Position numbers and translations under genes: made by a program. A DNA stretch of 64,000 nucleotides, taken from contig JAJKFJ010020752.1 of the NCBI GenBank assembly GCA_027382625.1, positions 124,001-188,000 of the forward strand. The letters run 5' to 3'. This document shows positions 40,700-52,281 of this stretch, piece after piece. The notes beneath the pieces were generated by a model that worked only from the letters and a program-made list of their open reading frames with translations, searched no databases and was not told the DNA's origin. Numbering within the stretch: the stretch's first letter is position 1; each line of letters begins with the position of its first letter. The DNA is from Tetmemena sp. SeJ-2015. Taxonomy: Eukaryota > Ciliophora > Spirotrichea > Sporadotrichida > Oxytrichidae.

Positions 40700-41771
40700 G
40701 GGGAAACAAGGGCCGGAAATTTTTTCCCCCCCCGGGCGTCGAAAAGGCCTATGGCGAGGTCAAGGTGTTGAAGGACTTTCGCCCTCAAATCAAGACGGGC
40801 AAAGTTGTCGTGTTTGTCGGCCCTGGGCTGGGGGAAATCCACCTCTTGCGGATGATCCCCGGGCTGGAGCGGATCACCGGCGGCGATTTCTCGATCGACG
40901 GCGTGCGGATGAACGATGTGCCACCGGCACAGCGCGGCATCGCGATGGTGTTCCAAAGCTACGCGCTTTACCCGCATATGACGGTGCGCGACAACAGGGG
41001 TTTTCGCCGGTGGGAAAGGGCCGCAGGCCGAAATCGCCCCCGACGCGGGGGCGCGGACCTGCCCAAGGCCCCCTTCCCCCGGCGCCCAAGGCGCTGTCGG
41101 GCGGGCAGCGCCAGCGGGTCGCGATCGGGCGGGCCATCGTGCGCGACCCGAAAGTCTATCTCTTCGACGAGCCGCTTTCCAATCTCGATGCCGCTCTGCG
41201 GGTGGCGACGCGGATCGAGATCGCGCAGTTGAAAGAGCAGATGCCCACTTCGACCATGATCTATGTGACCCATGACCAGGTCGAGGCGATGACGCTTGCG
41301 AGCCGCATCGTCGTGCTTGCCGGGGGCGGCATCGCCCAGGTGGGCACGCCCCTGGAGCTGTATGAACGGCCCGAGAATGAATTCGTGGCGCAGTTCATCG
41401 GCAGCCCGGCGATGAACCTGACCCCGGGCGAAGTGGTAGAAACCGGGGCCGAAACGGTGATCAAGCTCGCCAAGGGCGGTATGGCCGGTCGCATGTGCCG
41501 ACCGATGCCGCGACAAGGGGGGGCAGGTCAAGGGGGGGCGGCCCAGAAGATCTGGTCGAAACCCCCGGGGGACCCGATCTTCGAGGGCAAGGTCGAGATC
41601 ACCGAGGCCTTGGGCGAAGTGACGCTGCTTTATCTGGCCAAGGATGCCGAGGGCCACAGGTCATCGCCAAGCTCCCGGCATCCGGGGAGCTGCGGCCCCA
41701 AACCCGTGCGCTGCGGCAAACCGGCCAAGGTGCATCTCTTCGCCAATGGCCAGTCGCTGCTGTATCGCTGA
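40700..41771 (+). CDS. aglK: Alpha-glucoside ABC transporter ATP-binding protein (damaged)
   Basis: [14 protein letters not shown] opens the cassette at about 40740. The Walker A site is garbled ([13 protein letters not shown] instead of GPSGCGKSTLLRM). Then [20 protein letters not shown] (Q-loop), [20 protein letters not shown] (signature), [18 protein letters not shown] (Walker B, D-loop) and [20 protein letters not shown] (H-loop) are intact. A MalK-type C-terminal regulatory domain follows ([31 protein letters not shown]). The end [15 protein letters not shown] stops at 41769-41771. Energises AglEFG. Confidence 0.87.
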
Positions 41772-41804
41772 TCCAGATCTTCGTCCTGGCCCAAAAATCC
41801 CCGG

Positions 41805-41829
41805 GCTCCGGGGGCCGCGCCCCCGGAGC
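41805..41829. terminator. Bidirectional terminator between aglK and the ureohydrolase gene
   Basis: GCTCCGGGGG, loop CCGCG, CCCCCGGAGC: a perfect 10-bp stem followed by TTCAAA. It lies between two convergent genes, 33 bases after aglK and 17 before the ureohydrolase stop. There is no long T-run, so strength is uncertain. Confidence 0.6.
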
Positions 41830-41846
41830 TTCAAACCGCAGGGAAG

Positions 41847-42956
41847 TCACCCGCCCTTGCGGGCGTGGAAGATGAAACCCAGGAAGTTCAGCAGCACCTG
41901 CGCGGCAAGGATCGCGGTCGAGCCGGAATGGTCGTAATCCGGCGCGACCTCGACCAGGTCCAGGCCGACGATCTCATGCCGCCGGGCGACGCCCTGCAGG
42001 ATCTCGAGCACCTCGTAATACAGGAACCCGCCATGCGAGGGCGTGCCGGTGCCGGGCGCGATGGAGGGGCAGAAGCCATCAATGTCGATGGTGACGTAAA
42101 GCCTTGCATCCTTGGGAATGCGGGACAGGACGCCTTCGGTCCCCAGCTTGCGCACCTGCCGCACCGACAGGATATCATCCCCCATCGCCCGCGCCGCGTC
42201 ATAGCCGTCCTTGCTGGTCGATGACACGTTGCGGATGCCAAGCGCGGTGATCCCGGTCACATAGTCCTTTTCCGCCGCCCGCCGCATCGGGTTTCCGTGC
42301 CCGTGCCGCACCCCGTGGCGCACATCGACGAAATCCAGATGCGCGTCGATTTGCAGGATATGGATCGGCCCACGCCCTTCAAGGCGGGGATAAAGGGATG
42401 TTGACCGAAGGTGCCGCCCAGCACAACCGGCAGGCCCCCCCCCAGAAGGCGGGGGACCCCGGGTTTCGATATTGGCGTGGCTTTTCTGGGTATGGGTATG
42501 GACATGTCGGCATGCCAATGTCGACGATGTGACATCCGCCCCCAGATAGGTGCATCTCCATGGTCATGGGCCCCGGCAGGGCCAAGGAGAAACCCGGAGG
42601 CCCCGCGGATCGCGCGCGGCCAAAAACCCGGGCCCCCGGCGCGGGAACTGGTCCCCAAAATCGAGGGCCCCGCCAGGATCGCGGCATGGGCCTTGGTTCG
42701 CCGACCAGTCGCCCTAAAGGGGCCCCCTTTCCCGGGAAGTCGAGATCCGAGAAGGGCAGTTCAGCCCCCCCTTTTCATACTTTTCCCTCCCATTGTTTTT
42801 CCCCGTTCGGGCATCGCGGCGTGGGGAGGGGCGCTGCAGCGGGAAAGCGAAGGCAGGCGTTCGGAAAGCCGCCGCGCGGCGGGCGAAAGCGGGGTTTGGG
42901 CCCAAGCCGGGCCAGAACATCGCCTCTTGCCCGGCATCGCGGATCGGGCCGGTCAC
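41847..42956 (-). CDS. Ureohydrolase, agmatinase/guanidinobutyrase type (damaged N-terminus)
   Basis: Metal ligands are visible in HILQIDAHLDFVDVRHGVRH (DAHxD) and YVTIDIDGFCPSIAPGTGTP (DxD), and the C-terminus has SHGGFLYYEVLEILQGVARR and EIVGLDLVEVAPDYDHSGST. It uses a dinuclear Mn site to release urea from agmatine or a related guanidino compound. The N-terminal third (42390-42790) changes frame every few codons, with LNCPSRISTS and GCHIVDIG as recognisable pieces. The start may be GTG 42956 or ATG 42920. It lies 13 bases after the LysR-type gene on the same strand, so that regulator may be co-transcribed with it. Confidence 0.78.
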
Positions 42957-42969
42957 AAGGGGCGGGCCC

Positions 42970-43694
42970 TCATGGCTGAGGGGCGGGGCGGGGGGTATAG
43001 CTGAACCGATGCCCAGCCCATTCGGCGAAACTGCGCATCAACTCAAGCGAGGCAGAGCGATAGGCGATCCTCGGCTGCACGCCGCGCGAGGCGAAAAGCG
43101 AGCGGAAATGCGCGATGGACAGGCCCTGATCGGTCAGGACCAGCGGTTCGGGGGCAAGGTCGGCCAGGGTCAGGCTGTCACGTTGCGCCAGCGGATGACC
43201 GGCTGGCAGGACGGCATGGGGCGCCACATGCGACACGGGCGTGCGCGCGATGGCCGGGGGCAGGCCCAGATCCCAGGTCAGGGCCAGCGCCACCTCGCCG
43301 CGCAACAGGGCCTCGGCCAGGGCGTCAAAGCCCAAAACCTGCGGGGAAAGGGTCAGGCCCTCCTCCGGCAGGCGCGCCATCAGCGGCGCGAGAAGGCCGG
43401 GGGCAAGGTCATCGAAGACCGCGAAAGGCACGGGCGCGGTCTCGCCCGGTCCGCGCATGAGCTGGCGCAGATCGGCAAGCCGGGCCTGGCCTCGCCAGCC
43501 AGGGCCCCGCGAAGGTGCTGGGCGACATGCGCCCGCGCTGGCGGACACCGGCCTGGCCAAGCTGCGCCTCAAGCTGCGCCACGGCGACCGAGAGGGCGGG
43601 CTGGCTGACATTCAGGGCTTGGGCGGCGGCCGTCATGCCGCCATGGCGGGCTATGGCCGTGCTAGACAAGCTGGCGCAGGGTAAGCGATAGCAT
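42970..43694 (-). CDS. LysR-type regulator (frameshifted)
   Basis: ATG 43694 gives MLSLTLRQLV, then after one frameshift SSTAIARHGGMTAAAQALNV and SQPALSVAVAQLEAQLGQA, the LysR winged helix. The effector domain is intact from about 43420: LAPGLLAPLMARLPEEGLTL, LVLTDQGLSIAHFRSLFASR. Frameshifts lie at about 43670, 43540 and 43440. It is shorter than usual (about 240 residues visible), since some sequence at 43440-43560 is compressed. It is divergent from the PhyH-type dioxygenase gene, across a palindrome likely to be its operator. Confidence 0.78.
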
Positions 43695-43709
43695 TTATTT
43701 ATTGCGGTG

Positions 43710-43729
43710 TTCCAACATCATTATTGGAA
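43710..43729. promoter_or_regulatory. Palindrome in the LysR/PhyH divergent promoter
   Basis: TTCCAA at 43710-43715 and TTGGAA at 43724-43729, 8 bases apart, between the LysR start (43694) and the dioxygenase start (43777). This is the usual position and shape for a LysR-type operator. The surroundings are notably A+T-rich compared with the rest of the window. Confidence 0.55.
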
Positions 43730-43776
43730 TCTATGATTGATCGGGCACATCTTTTGCAACGGCAAAGGAGGCCCCC

Positions 43777-44552
43777 ATGGCGGTGCAAGTGACGGATGAG
43801 ATGCGCGAGGCCTATGCCCGCGATGGCGTGGTTCTGATCAAGGGCCTGTGGAAAGACTGGGTGAGGTGCTGCGTCGCGGGGTCGAGGCCGACATGGCCGA
43901 CCGAAACCCTTTCCAGATGGTCAACCTCAAGCCCGGTGAGGCGGGAAGTTCTTCGACGATTATTGCACTGGCAGCGCATCCCGAGTTTCGCGACGCAATC
44001 TTCAATTCCGGCGTGGCGCGGGTGGCGGCAGAGCTGATGGGTTCGCAGGGCGTGCAACTTTTCCACGATCATGTCCTGGTCAAGGAACCCGGCACGACCA
44101 AGCCGACGCCCTGGCACAGCGACGGACCTATTACTTTGTCGAGGGCGGCAGACCCGGTCAGCTTCTGGTCACCGCTTGACCCGTGAAAGAGGCGTCGCTG
44201 CGCTGCGTGGCGGGCAGCCATCTGTGGGAAAAGGCGTGCTGCCGACGCGCTGGATGGCCGAGACCAGTTCTTATCCGGGATCACGATTACATGCCGGTGC
44301 GGACCCGATGCCCAAGGGATGCGGTGATGGAATGGGAGATGGAGCCGGGCGATGCCGTGGCCTTCAACTTCCGCACCCTGCATGGCGCGCGCGGCAATAC
44401 CAGCGCGAACCGGCGCCGGGCCCTTTTCGCTGCGCCTGGTGGGGGATGATGCGTGCTATGTCGAACGGCCGGCCCTGTTCGCCGCTTTCCGGGCCATGGG
44501 ATGCAGCCGGGAAAGCGGCTGCGGACGCTGGTTCCCCGAACTGGCAGTCTAG
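43777..44552 (+). CDS. Phytanoyl-CoA dioxygenase (PhyH) family protein
   Basis: MAVQVTDEMREAYARDGVVL IKGLW opens the family. After a frameshift near 43853, NPFQMVNLKPGEAG and AAELMGSQGVQLFHDHVLVK follow; the iron ligands His and Asp are in TPWHSDGP, and the distal His in FRTLHGARGNTSANRRRA. These enzymes hydroxylate with Fe(II) and 2-oxoglutarate. The actual substrate is unknown; many bacterial members act on small metabolites. Frameshifts lie at about 44130, 44160, 44240, 44300, 44430 and 44490. Start at ATG 43777, divergent from its likely LysR regulator. Confidence 0.82.
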
Positions 44553-44643
44553 GGTCCGGCATCGGCCCCGGCCGTGAGCGGCACTTGGTCGCTCTTGCGC
44601 GGGGCGCGGGATCGGGTGGTCTGCGTGGCAAGGAGAAGCCCCG

Positions 44644-45642
44644 ATGGCCAGCCCCCGACCGCGCCGCCGCCGCCCGCACGTCTACCCGCCGCCGGAGTTT
44701 CCGCCCCGGCGGCTGCCCGCCTTCGCGCAGGTGCCACCGGCGATCTTTCCGGTTTGCTGGGCCTGCTGGGTCTGGCCGGGGCGCTGCGGCTGGCCTTGAA
44801 CGGCTGCACCTGCCGCTTGCGGCGGCGGATCTGGTGGCCGGGCTGGTGCCTTGGCCTCTGCGCCTTTGGCCTTCTGGCCTATCTGGTCAAGCTGGGGCGC
44901 CGCCCCGGCGTGATCCTTGAGGATCTGCGCGTCATGCCCGGGCGGACGGCGCTGGCGGCGGGCACTGGCAGCGTCATGATGGCGGCGGTCGTGCTGTCGC
45001 CTTTCGCGCCCGGCGCGGCGCAGGCCCTGCTGTGGATCGGATTGGGGCTGCATGCCCTGCTTGGGCCCGGGGTGGCGATCACGGTCCTTGCGGCCTGCCG
45101 CGCGAGGCGCGCGGGGTGACCCGGGCTGGCATCTTCTTTTCACCGGCTTCATCCGGCGCGCCACCGGCGGCGCTTCTGGGGCATGAAGCGCTGGCGCGCG
45201 GGCTGATCTGGGCGACGCTCCCGGTCGCGCTGGCGATCTGGGGCGCAAGTCTGGCGCAGCTTCTGCGCACTACACCGCCCGCGCCCCTGCGGCCGATGCT
45301 GGCCATCCATGTTGCCCCAGCCTGTCTCTTCGCCACCGCCTCGGCTTTGACGGGGCAGGCGCAGCTGGCGACGGGCTTTTCGGTCCTGGCGATCGTGATC
45401 TCGCTGACGCTGGTTTGGGCCGGGAGATGGATCACCTTTTCGGGCGTCACGCCGCTTTGGGGGGCGTTAGCTTTCCCTGGCCGCGCTGGCCACCGCGTCT
45501 GCGCGTCGGCGCGGCGGGTGCCGGTTTCGGCATGGGGGTGCTGGCCGTGGCGCTGGTGGCCGTGCCCTGGCTGGCCTGGAAGGTGCTGAAGGACTGGCCG
45601 GGCGGGCGGTTGGCTGCGAAGACCAACGCGGCGACGGCCTGA
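44644..45642 (+). CDS. TDT-family transporter (TehA/SLAC1-like)
   Basis: ATG 44644 (AAGGAG at 44629) opens with a basic, Pro-rich tail, then repeated hydrophobic segments: FGLLAYLVKLGRRPGVILED, LRVMPGRTALAAGTGSVMMA, QALLWIGLGLHALLGPGVAI, ALARGLIWATLPVALAIWGA, FSVLAIVISLTLVWAGRWIT. About ten helices fit the tellurite-resistance/dicarboxylate transporter family. The substrate is unknown; members export C4-dicarboxylate, malate or anions. Frameshifts lie near 44800, 45070, 45115-45165, 45470. It follows the dioxygenase by about 90 bases on the same strand. Confidence 0.72.
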
Positions 45643-45668
45643 AGCGCCGCGCCGGGGCCGGGATCAGA

Positions 45669-46361
45669 TCAGCCCGACCCAGGCCCGGGCAAGCGCCAGG
45701 CATGCGCATCCGCCGCCGCACCGCGCTTTGCCGCGAGCGCGGCGCGCGCGTCATGCCAGCCGGGCGACAGGCGTTCGACCAGATCGGGAAAGGTGCGGCT
45801 CCAATCCTCGACCACGGCCCGCGAGGCTTCGAAAATGGAACTGGGTGGCATAGCCCGCGCGGCCGAAGCGGAAACTCTGGTTCTGCGCCGTGGCCGATCC
45901 GGCCAGCCGCGTTGCGCCGGGCGGCAGGCTGAACGTGTCGGAATGCCATTGGAAGATCGGGAAATCCGGGGGCAGGGCGGCGGTCAGCGGAATCGTCGGC
46001 GCCATCGGGTGTCAGCGCCACGTTCGCACCAGCCGAATTCCGGCGCGGCACCCAAAATGTTTTCGGCACCAAGGCCCCGGGCAAAGACCTGCCGCCGAGC
46101 AGATGCCAGCACCGCCTTGCCCGCGCGGCTGCGGTCTCGGCCATCAGGCCCAGCCAGCCGGGGCAGGTAGGGGTGGCTGTGATCTCGCGCGCCGATTGCT
46201 CGCCGCCAAAGACATCAGCGCGATCGGTTTCCAGCCTGCCGGGCAGAACCTGCCCCGCCCAGGGTTTCACAAGGTCGATCCGGGCCGCCGCCTCATGCAG
46301 CGCCACGCCCACCTGCCGCGTGATGGGTGACCCGCGTGTTTTCGACGATGGTGACATGCAT
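45669..46361 (-). CDS. Class I glutamine amidotransferase (frameshifted)
   Basis: MHVTIVENTRVTHH (ATG 46361) opens a GuaA-type glutaminase-like domain; WAGQVLPGRLETDRADVFGG follows. The catalytic Cys would lie in a GICLGGQ motif, seen only as frameshifted text near 46100. The other part reads PPDFPIFQWHSDTFSLPPGA and, with conserved His-x-Glu, YATQFHFEASRAVVEDWSRT. Frameshifts lie near 46175, 46130-46080, 46020 and 45815. The acceptor substrate is unknown. It is divergent from guaB and separated by about 140 bases; the proximity to a purine gene may be accidental. Confidence 0.75.
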
Positions 46362-46500
46362 GCGTGACTTCCGGCCCTTGCTGCGGCACAATCAGCATGG
46401 GGCAGGCGGCTTTCAAGCCAAGATGGCGGTTCCCGCTTGCGCCCTGCAGCCAATGTGTGAAACAGGGAACCGCCAAACGATGATCCCCAAGGAGGGACCC

Positions 46501-47947
<1,447 letters not shown>

Positions 47948-47948
<1 letters not shown>

Positions 47949-48858
47949 TGCCCCCCGCCGCCCGGGCCGCCGCGGGCCATTGCGTGCTGGGACCGGGTTC
48001 TGGTCGGAGAGGAATGCCGAAAAGCGCTGACCGGTGGGGCCCGGGCCGCCGCGCGCTATCCCGGGGTCGCGACCGGGGCGGCTGCCGATCTGGTTTTTGA
48101 ACGCGCGCTGCGCTGCAAAACGGTCCTTGCCGACTGGCCGGGGCGATGTCGGGGCGGGCTGGGGGGCCTGCTTCGGTTTTGTTGCGGGTGGCGGGGGCCG
48201 AACGCGCCTGGGTTCGAGGGATGCTTACCTCATTCGCGGACTGGCCTGGTGGGCTGGTGGCGGAGGCGGGGCCCGCGCCCGGGATGCCATGGGCCCGGAG
48301 GGGGCTGCGAGGCGGCGGGCTGTTGAGCCGCTGCAGGGGCGTGGAGGCCCCCCGCGACGATGGTTCTGGACCTTTGCGCCGGGCGGGCACCCGATGGGCT
48401 GCGGGGGGATACGGCCTTCGCCATGACAGCGCCGTTGCGGCCTTTGCGGCGGGCCCAGGGGGGCCGGGGAAGGCCTTGCCGCAAAAGACGGCCCCATCGA
48501 CGCTCACCGAGTGCCCTGTTCCGGTTCCGGCCTGGCGGCGCGATCCGAAGGAAAATGGCGGCTGACGCCCGTGCGGCTGGGGGAAAATTGCAAGGCTTGC
48601 AATCGCAGACCCTGGCCGCCGCGGCGTTTGGTGCGCGGGGGCTTTTTGGGCCTTTGCCACCTGTTCCTTCTTCGGGCCGAGAATGAAGAGGGATTTCCGC
48701 CTTTTGGCCGCCATGCGGCCGGGCCCTGCACCGCGCAGCGGCGCTTCGCCGCTCAGGGCGGCGACGGCTTTTTCCTGGCGCTGCTGGCGCGCGGCTGCCG
48801 AACCCGCGCTGTTTCCCAGCACGCCGTCAACTTCCGGCTGTTTTTCCGACGAAGTTAG
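47948..48858 (+). CDS. rsmB: 16S rRNA m5C967 methyltransferase, RsmB/Sun type (damaged)
   Basis: The start ATG 47948 overlaps the guaB stop (TGATG). [14 protein letters not shown] and [22 protein letters not shown] text gives the NusB-like N-terminal domain. The SAM-binding motif I is seen as [10 protein letters not shown] near 48363. The end has QSQTLAAAA followed by RLVRGG and ENEEGF, then [10 protein letters not shown] near 48765, typical of the family C-terminus. The PCS catalytic motif appears as MPCSGSG near 48511. The frame is lost about every 50-100 bases between 47970 and 48800, and the stop is uncertain. Methylates 16S rRNA. Confidence 0.7.
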
Positions 48859-48956
48859 TCACAGTTAACGAATTTCACGGCCTATTGACCCCGGGGAGAG
48901 TCGATTCCCGGACGGAGGTTTGGGTAAACGGGGCTGACCAGGACATACGGGCGGGG

Positions 48957-51198
48957 ATGTCCACGGCGCGCGGGATTTCGGGCGGCCTCCCGCTGGTTGC
49001 GGCGGCGGCGATCAAGCCTGGGGCCCGGTTTTCCCTCGACGATCCGTTCAACGCTACTTCTGGCGGAACCGGCTTTTCGCTGCCTGTGTCGCCCTTGGGT
49101 TGCGGCTGGTCGGCAGCCTGACCGGCGCAGGGACGCGCGGCTTGGGGGCGCAGCTTCAGGCCCTGGTGGGGGGAAAACGCCTCGCCCTGCTTCACCCCCG
49201 ATGAGCTTGGCCCGATCTTTATCGCAACGTGTCCGCGATGGGCCCCTTTGGGAATGCGACGGCACGCTGGTGGCTTTTGTGCATGAGCAGTTTGCCTCGC
49301 CTCGGCGGTGCTGTTCCGGCTTCAGTCGCGCGCCGCAAATACCGGCGCCGCGCGCGAGGATGTAGTGACGCGCCGCGGCCATCTGCGCCTGTCAGTGCAT
49401 CGCGTCGCCGAGCGGCGCTTTCTGTGGCGGCTGGAGGAATTCCAGGACCGCAGCCCGACCGGGCGCGGGGCCGAGGGGTTGAGCCTGCCGATGGTGGTCG
49501 CCAATCGCAACGGCGTGGTGCTGTTCTCGAACGAGGCGATGCGGCGGCTCTTGGGCGAAAGGCCCAAACGTCTGGACCGCATCTTCGTGCAGCCGCGTTT
49601 TTCTTCGGGCGAAGAGGTGCAGGTCACGTCCGTCACCGGGCCGATCCGCGCCATCGTGGCCGAGGTCGAGGGGGCGGGGGATCGCCGCGAGTTGTTCCTG
49701 CTGCCCGCGCCGGACCATCACGGCGAGGACGATCTGCCGACCGATTACGAAAGTCTTCCCGTCGCCCTGATGAAATTCGCCCCGGATGGCAAGCTGCGCA
49801 GCGCCAACCGCGCCGCGCGGGACTTGCTGGGCAATGAGCCGCTGACCGGCCTGTCTTTCCATGACCTGTTCGAGGATTTGGGGCGCCCGGTGAATGACTG
49901 GCTGGCCGATATCATCGAGGAGCGCCTGCCGGCCGGGCGCGAGGTGCTGCATGTCCGTCAGGGCGGCGAGGAGAATTTCCTTCAGGTCCAGTTGCGCCGC
50001 ATCGTCGAAATGGCGCCCCGGGGCGCTGGCGACCCTGTCCGACGCCTCGGCGCTGAAGAAGCTTGAAACCCAGTTCAACCAGAGCCAGAAGATGCAGGCG
50101 ATCGGCCAGCTTGCGGGCGGCATCGCCCATGATTTCAACAACCTGCTGACCGCGATCTCGGGCCATTGCGACCTGCTGCTGCTGCGCCATGGCCGAGCGG
50201 ACAGCGAATATTCCGATCTTGAGCAGATCCGCCAGAATGCCAACCGGGCGGCCGCCCTGGTCAACCAGCTTCTGGCCTTCTCGCGCAAGCAGACGCTGAA
50301 ACCGACACGGCTGGATCTGCAGGATGTGCTGTCGGACCTGACCCATCTCCTGAACCGGCTGGTGGGCGAAAGGGTCTCGCTCAAACTGGCGCATGACCCG
50401 TTGCTGGGGCCGATCCGGGCCGACCGGAGGCGGCTTGAGCAGGTCTTGATGAATCTGGTGGTCAATGCCCGCGATGCCATGCCCGAGGGCGGCGCGATCC
50501 GCATCGAGACCGAGGCCGTGACCCTGCATGAACCGACGCCACGGGACAAGGTGGTCATGCCGCCGGGCGAATATGCCGTGATCCGGGTGATCGACACTGG
50601 CATCGGCATTCCGCCGGACCGGCTGGACAAGATCTTCGAGCCCTTCTTCACCACCAAACGGGTGGGAGAGGGCACCGGCCTGGGCCTGTCGACGGTCTAT
50701 GGCATCGTCAAGCATCGGGCGGCTATGTCTGTCACCGACAGTCGCCGGGCACAAGTTCGAGCTGCATTTCCCCCTGCATGAGCTGACCGAGGCCGAGCTC
50801 GCCGCAGCACAGGACGGCCCGCCCGCGACGCCAGGGGGTGATGGCGCGCAAGGGGGGAGGCGTTGTCCTGCTGGTCGAGGACGAGGCGCCGGTGCGCGCC
50901 TGCAAGCCGCGCGCTGCGGATGCGGGCTATCGGTGCTTGAGGGGAGAATGCCGAAATGCGCTGACGCTGAGGACCCGGCGCTGGTTGATATCTTCGTGAC
51001 GGATGTGGTGATGCCGGCAGGACCGCCGGGGTGCGGCAGGCGCTGGAGGCGCGGCCCAATGTGAAGGTGGTCTTCGTCTCGGGCTATTCCGAAGAGGCCT
51101 TTGCCGAAGATCAGGCGCGCATCCCGAATTCCGTCTTTCTGGCCAAACCCTTCTCGCTCAACGATCTGACCACGACGGTGCAGGGGCAATTGCACTGA
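48957..51198 (+). CDS. cckA: CckA-type hybrid histidine kinase
   Basis: The PAS-like regions are GLSLPMVVANRNGVVLFSNE and YESLPVALMKFAPDGKLRSA. The H-box SQKMQAIGQLAGGIAHDFNN (His codon 50128-50130) is the CckA hallmark. The ATPase has NLVVNARDAMPEGG, DTGIGIPPDRLDKIFEPFFT and GTGLGLSTVYGIVK. The receiver is broken by frameshifts at 50720-51040 but shows IFVTDVVMPG and VFLAKPFSLNDL, ending at 51196-51198. In Rhodobacteraceae, CckA feeds ChpT and CtrA, which govern motility, gene transfer agents and competence. The N-terminal membrane part is not clear (48957-49300 is corrupted), so the start is approximate. Confidence 0.85.
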
Positions 51199-51482
51199 CC
51201 CAGGCGGCACGGGCGCAATGCGCCGGCTCGGCCCGACGGGGCGGCGGGGCCCAAACGGTCGCGCCTTCTCGGGTCTGTCAGGAGGCCGGCTGAGGTTGTG
51301 CGTCGGACGGGATGCCTGCGCCCCCGGGCGCGGAAGACCGGCAGGGCGATGGCCAGGCCTGAAAGGCGGGGCTGAACCGCGGCGCAGAGCAGTTTCTCTG
51401 TAGGGCCGGGCTGTCGGCCAGGGCTGTCAGGTCAGGCAGTCGGGCCAAGCAGTCGGGCCGGGCAGACCGCCGCGCCGCCGGG
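51199..51482. other. Gene-free segment between cckA and the sulfotransferase gene
   Basis: About 280 bases without a supported gene. It contains short degenerate G/C repeats (GGGCTGTCGGCCAGGGCTGT; CAGTCGGGCCAAGCAGTCGG) near 51405-51465. No clear terminator, promoter or RNA is seen. Confidence 0.5.
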
Positions 51483-52076
51483 TCAGGGCTTCAATGACGC
51501 GTAAAGTTCGAAATCCTCGGCCGCGACCTGGTGCAACAGGGCCTCGGTTTCGGCCGACAGATCAGTCGCGCCTTTGGGCGAGACATTGACGCGGGGCAGG
51601 GTGATCTCGCAGCCCAGACGGTCTTCCAAGAAGTCGACAAATGTGTCGATCTCCTCATAGCGGAACAGCCGGTCGACGCCCTGGCCCTGACGCGGCCGCA
51701 GAAAGCGCGCCTGGCTGCCGACATCGGCAAAGGCGGGCCGGGGGTCCTGGCACCAGGCGCGGACGAAATCGTCAAAGCTCATGCCGCGGGTCGAGCGGCT
51801 GGGATCGGGCTGATCCTCGCGCGAGCGAAAGCGATACCACGATCCCAGCCAGTCGCGCGGCTCGCGCATCATGGCGACCACGGTCCAGTCGGTCTTGGAC
51901 GCGGCCTCGAGATAGGGGCCGAAGAAGCGGCGATAGCGATGGACGGTGGTGTGCTTGAGAAGCGGCGGACGCTGGATCGATACCGAAGCCAGCGATTCGA
52001 GCGCCATGGCCAGCGCCGTCGAACCGGCCTTCGGCGTGGCCAGAAAGACCAGCCGCTCTTCCCAGAATACCAGCAT
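51483..52076 (-). CDS. Sulfotransferase family protein
   Basis: An intact 197-residue protein. The PAPS 5'-phosphosulfate loop is FLATPKAGSTALAMALESLA near the N-terminus; the 3'-phosphate region is VVAMMREPRDWLGSWYRFRS with the conserved Arg and Ser. The acceptor is unknown; such short members occur commonly in Rhodobacteraceae as type 2-like sulfotransferases of uncharacterised role. No signal peptide. Divergent from recA; about 200 bases separate them. There is no frameshift, so the region from here through recA seems well sequenced. Confidence 0.82.
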   Translation of the reverse strand: MLVFWEERLVFLATPKAGSTALAMALESLASVSIQRPPLLKHTTVHRYRRFFGPYLEAASKTDWTVVAMMREPRDWLGSWYRFRSREDQPDPSRSTRGMSFDDFVRAWCQDPRPAFADVGSQARFLRPRQGQGVDRLFRYEEIDTFVDFLEDRLGCEITLPRVNVSPKGATDLSAETEALLHQVAAEDFELYASLKP

Positions 52077-52189
52077 TCCTGCCCCTTTTTTCCCGCTCCG
52101 GCCCTTGGCGGCCCGGTTTTCATTGGCGGCTTAAACTATCCTTTAACGGAATCGTGCAAAAGCTGATTTTGCGACAATTTGCTTGAAAT

Positions 52190-52231
52190 GTTCTCTCTTT
52201 GTGCGCATAAGACAGCGAACACACCGGGAAC
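52190..52231 (+). promoter_or_regulatory. SOS (LexA) boxes upstream of recA
   Basis: GAAC-ACACCGG-GAAC at 52217-52231 is a perfect alphaproteobacterial LexA box (direct repeat GAAC-N7-GAAC, equal to GTTC-N7-GTTC on the other strand). A second, imperfect site GTTC-TCTCTTT-GTGC lies at 52190-52204. Both precede recA by about 50-90 bases. Confidence 0.8.
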
Positions 52232-52281
52232 ATGGGCCAGGATTGCCCGCCTTGGGCGGCTGTGGAATAAGGGAGACGACA

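Noticed and set aside
40500..40740. G-rich segment between aglA and aglK as a regulatory or repeat region
   Set aside because: Expected aglA and aglK coding text can be followed through it; the G/C runs look like base-calling error.
49392..50675. Long minus-strand frames (427 and 432 codons) opposite cckA
   Set aside because: Shadows of the kinase coding sequence; composition is Arg/Gln/His-rich without domains.
51405..51465. Short G/C repeats as a CRISPR-like array
   Set aside because: Units are irregular, under 20 bases and have no constant spacer length.
52183..52281. N-terminal extension of RecA from an upstream in-frame ATG
   Set aside because: It would include the SOS boxes and lacks a ribosome site; RecA proteins begin at the 52282 position.
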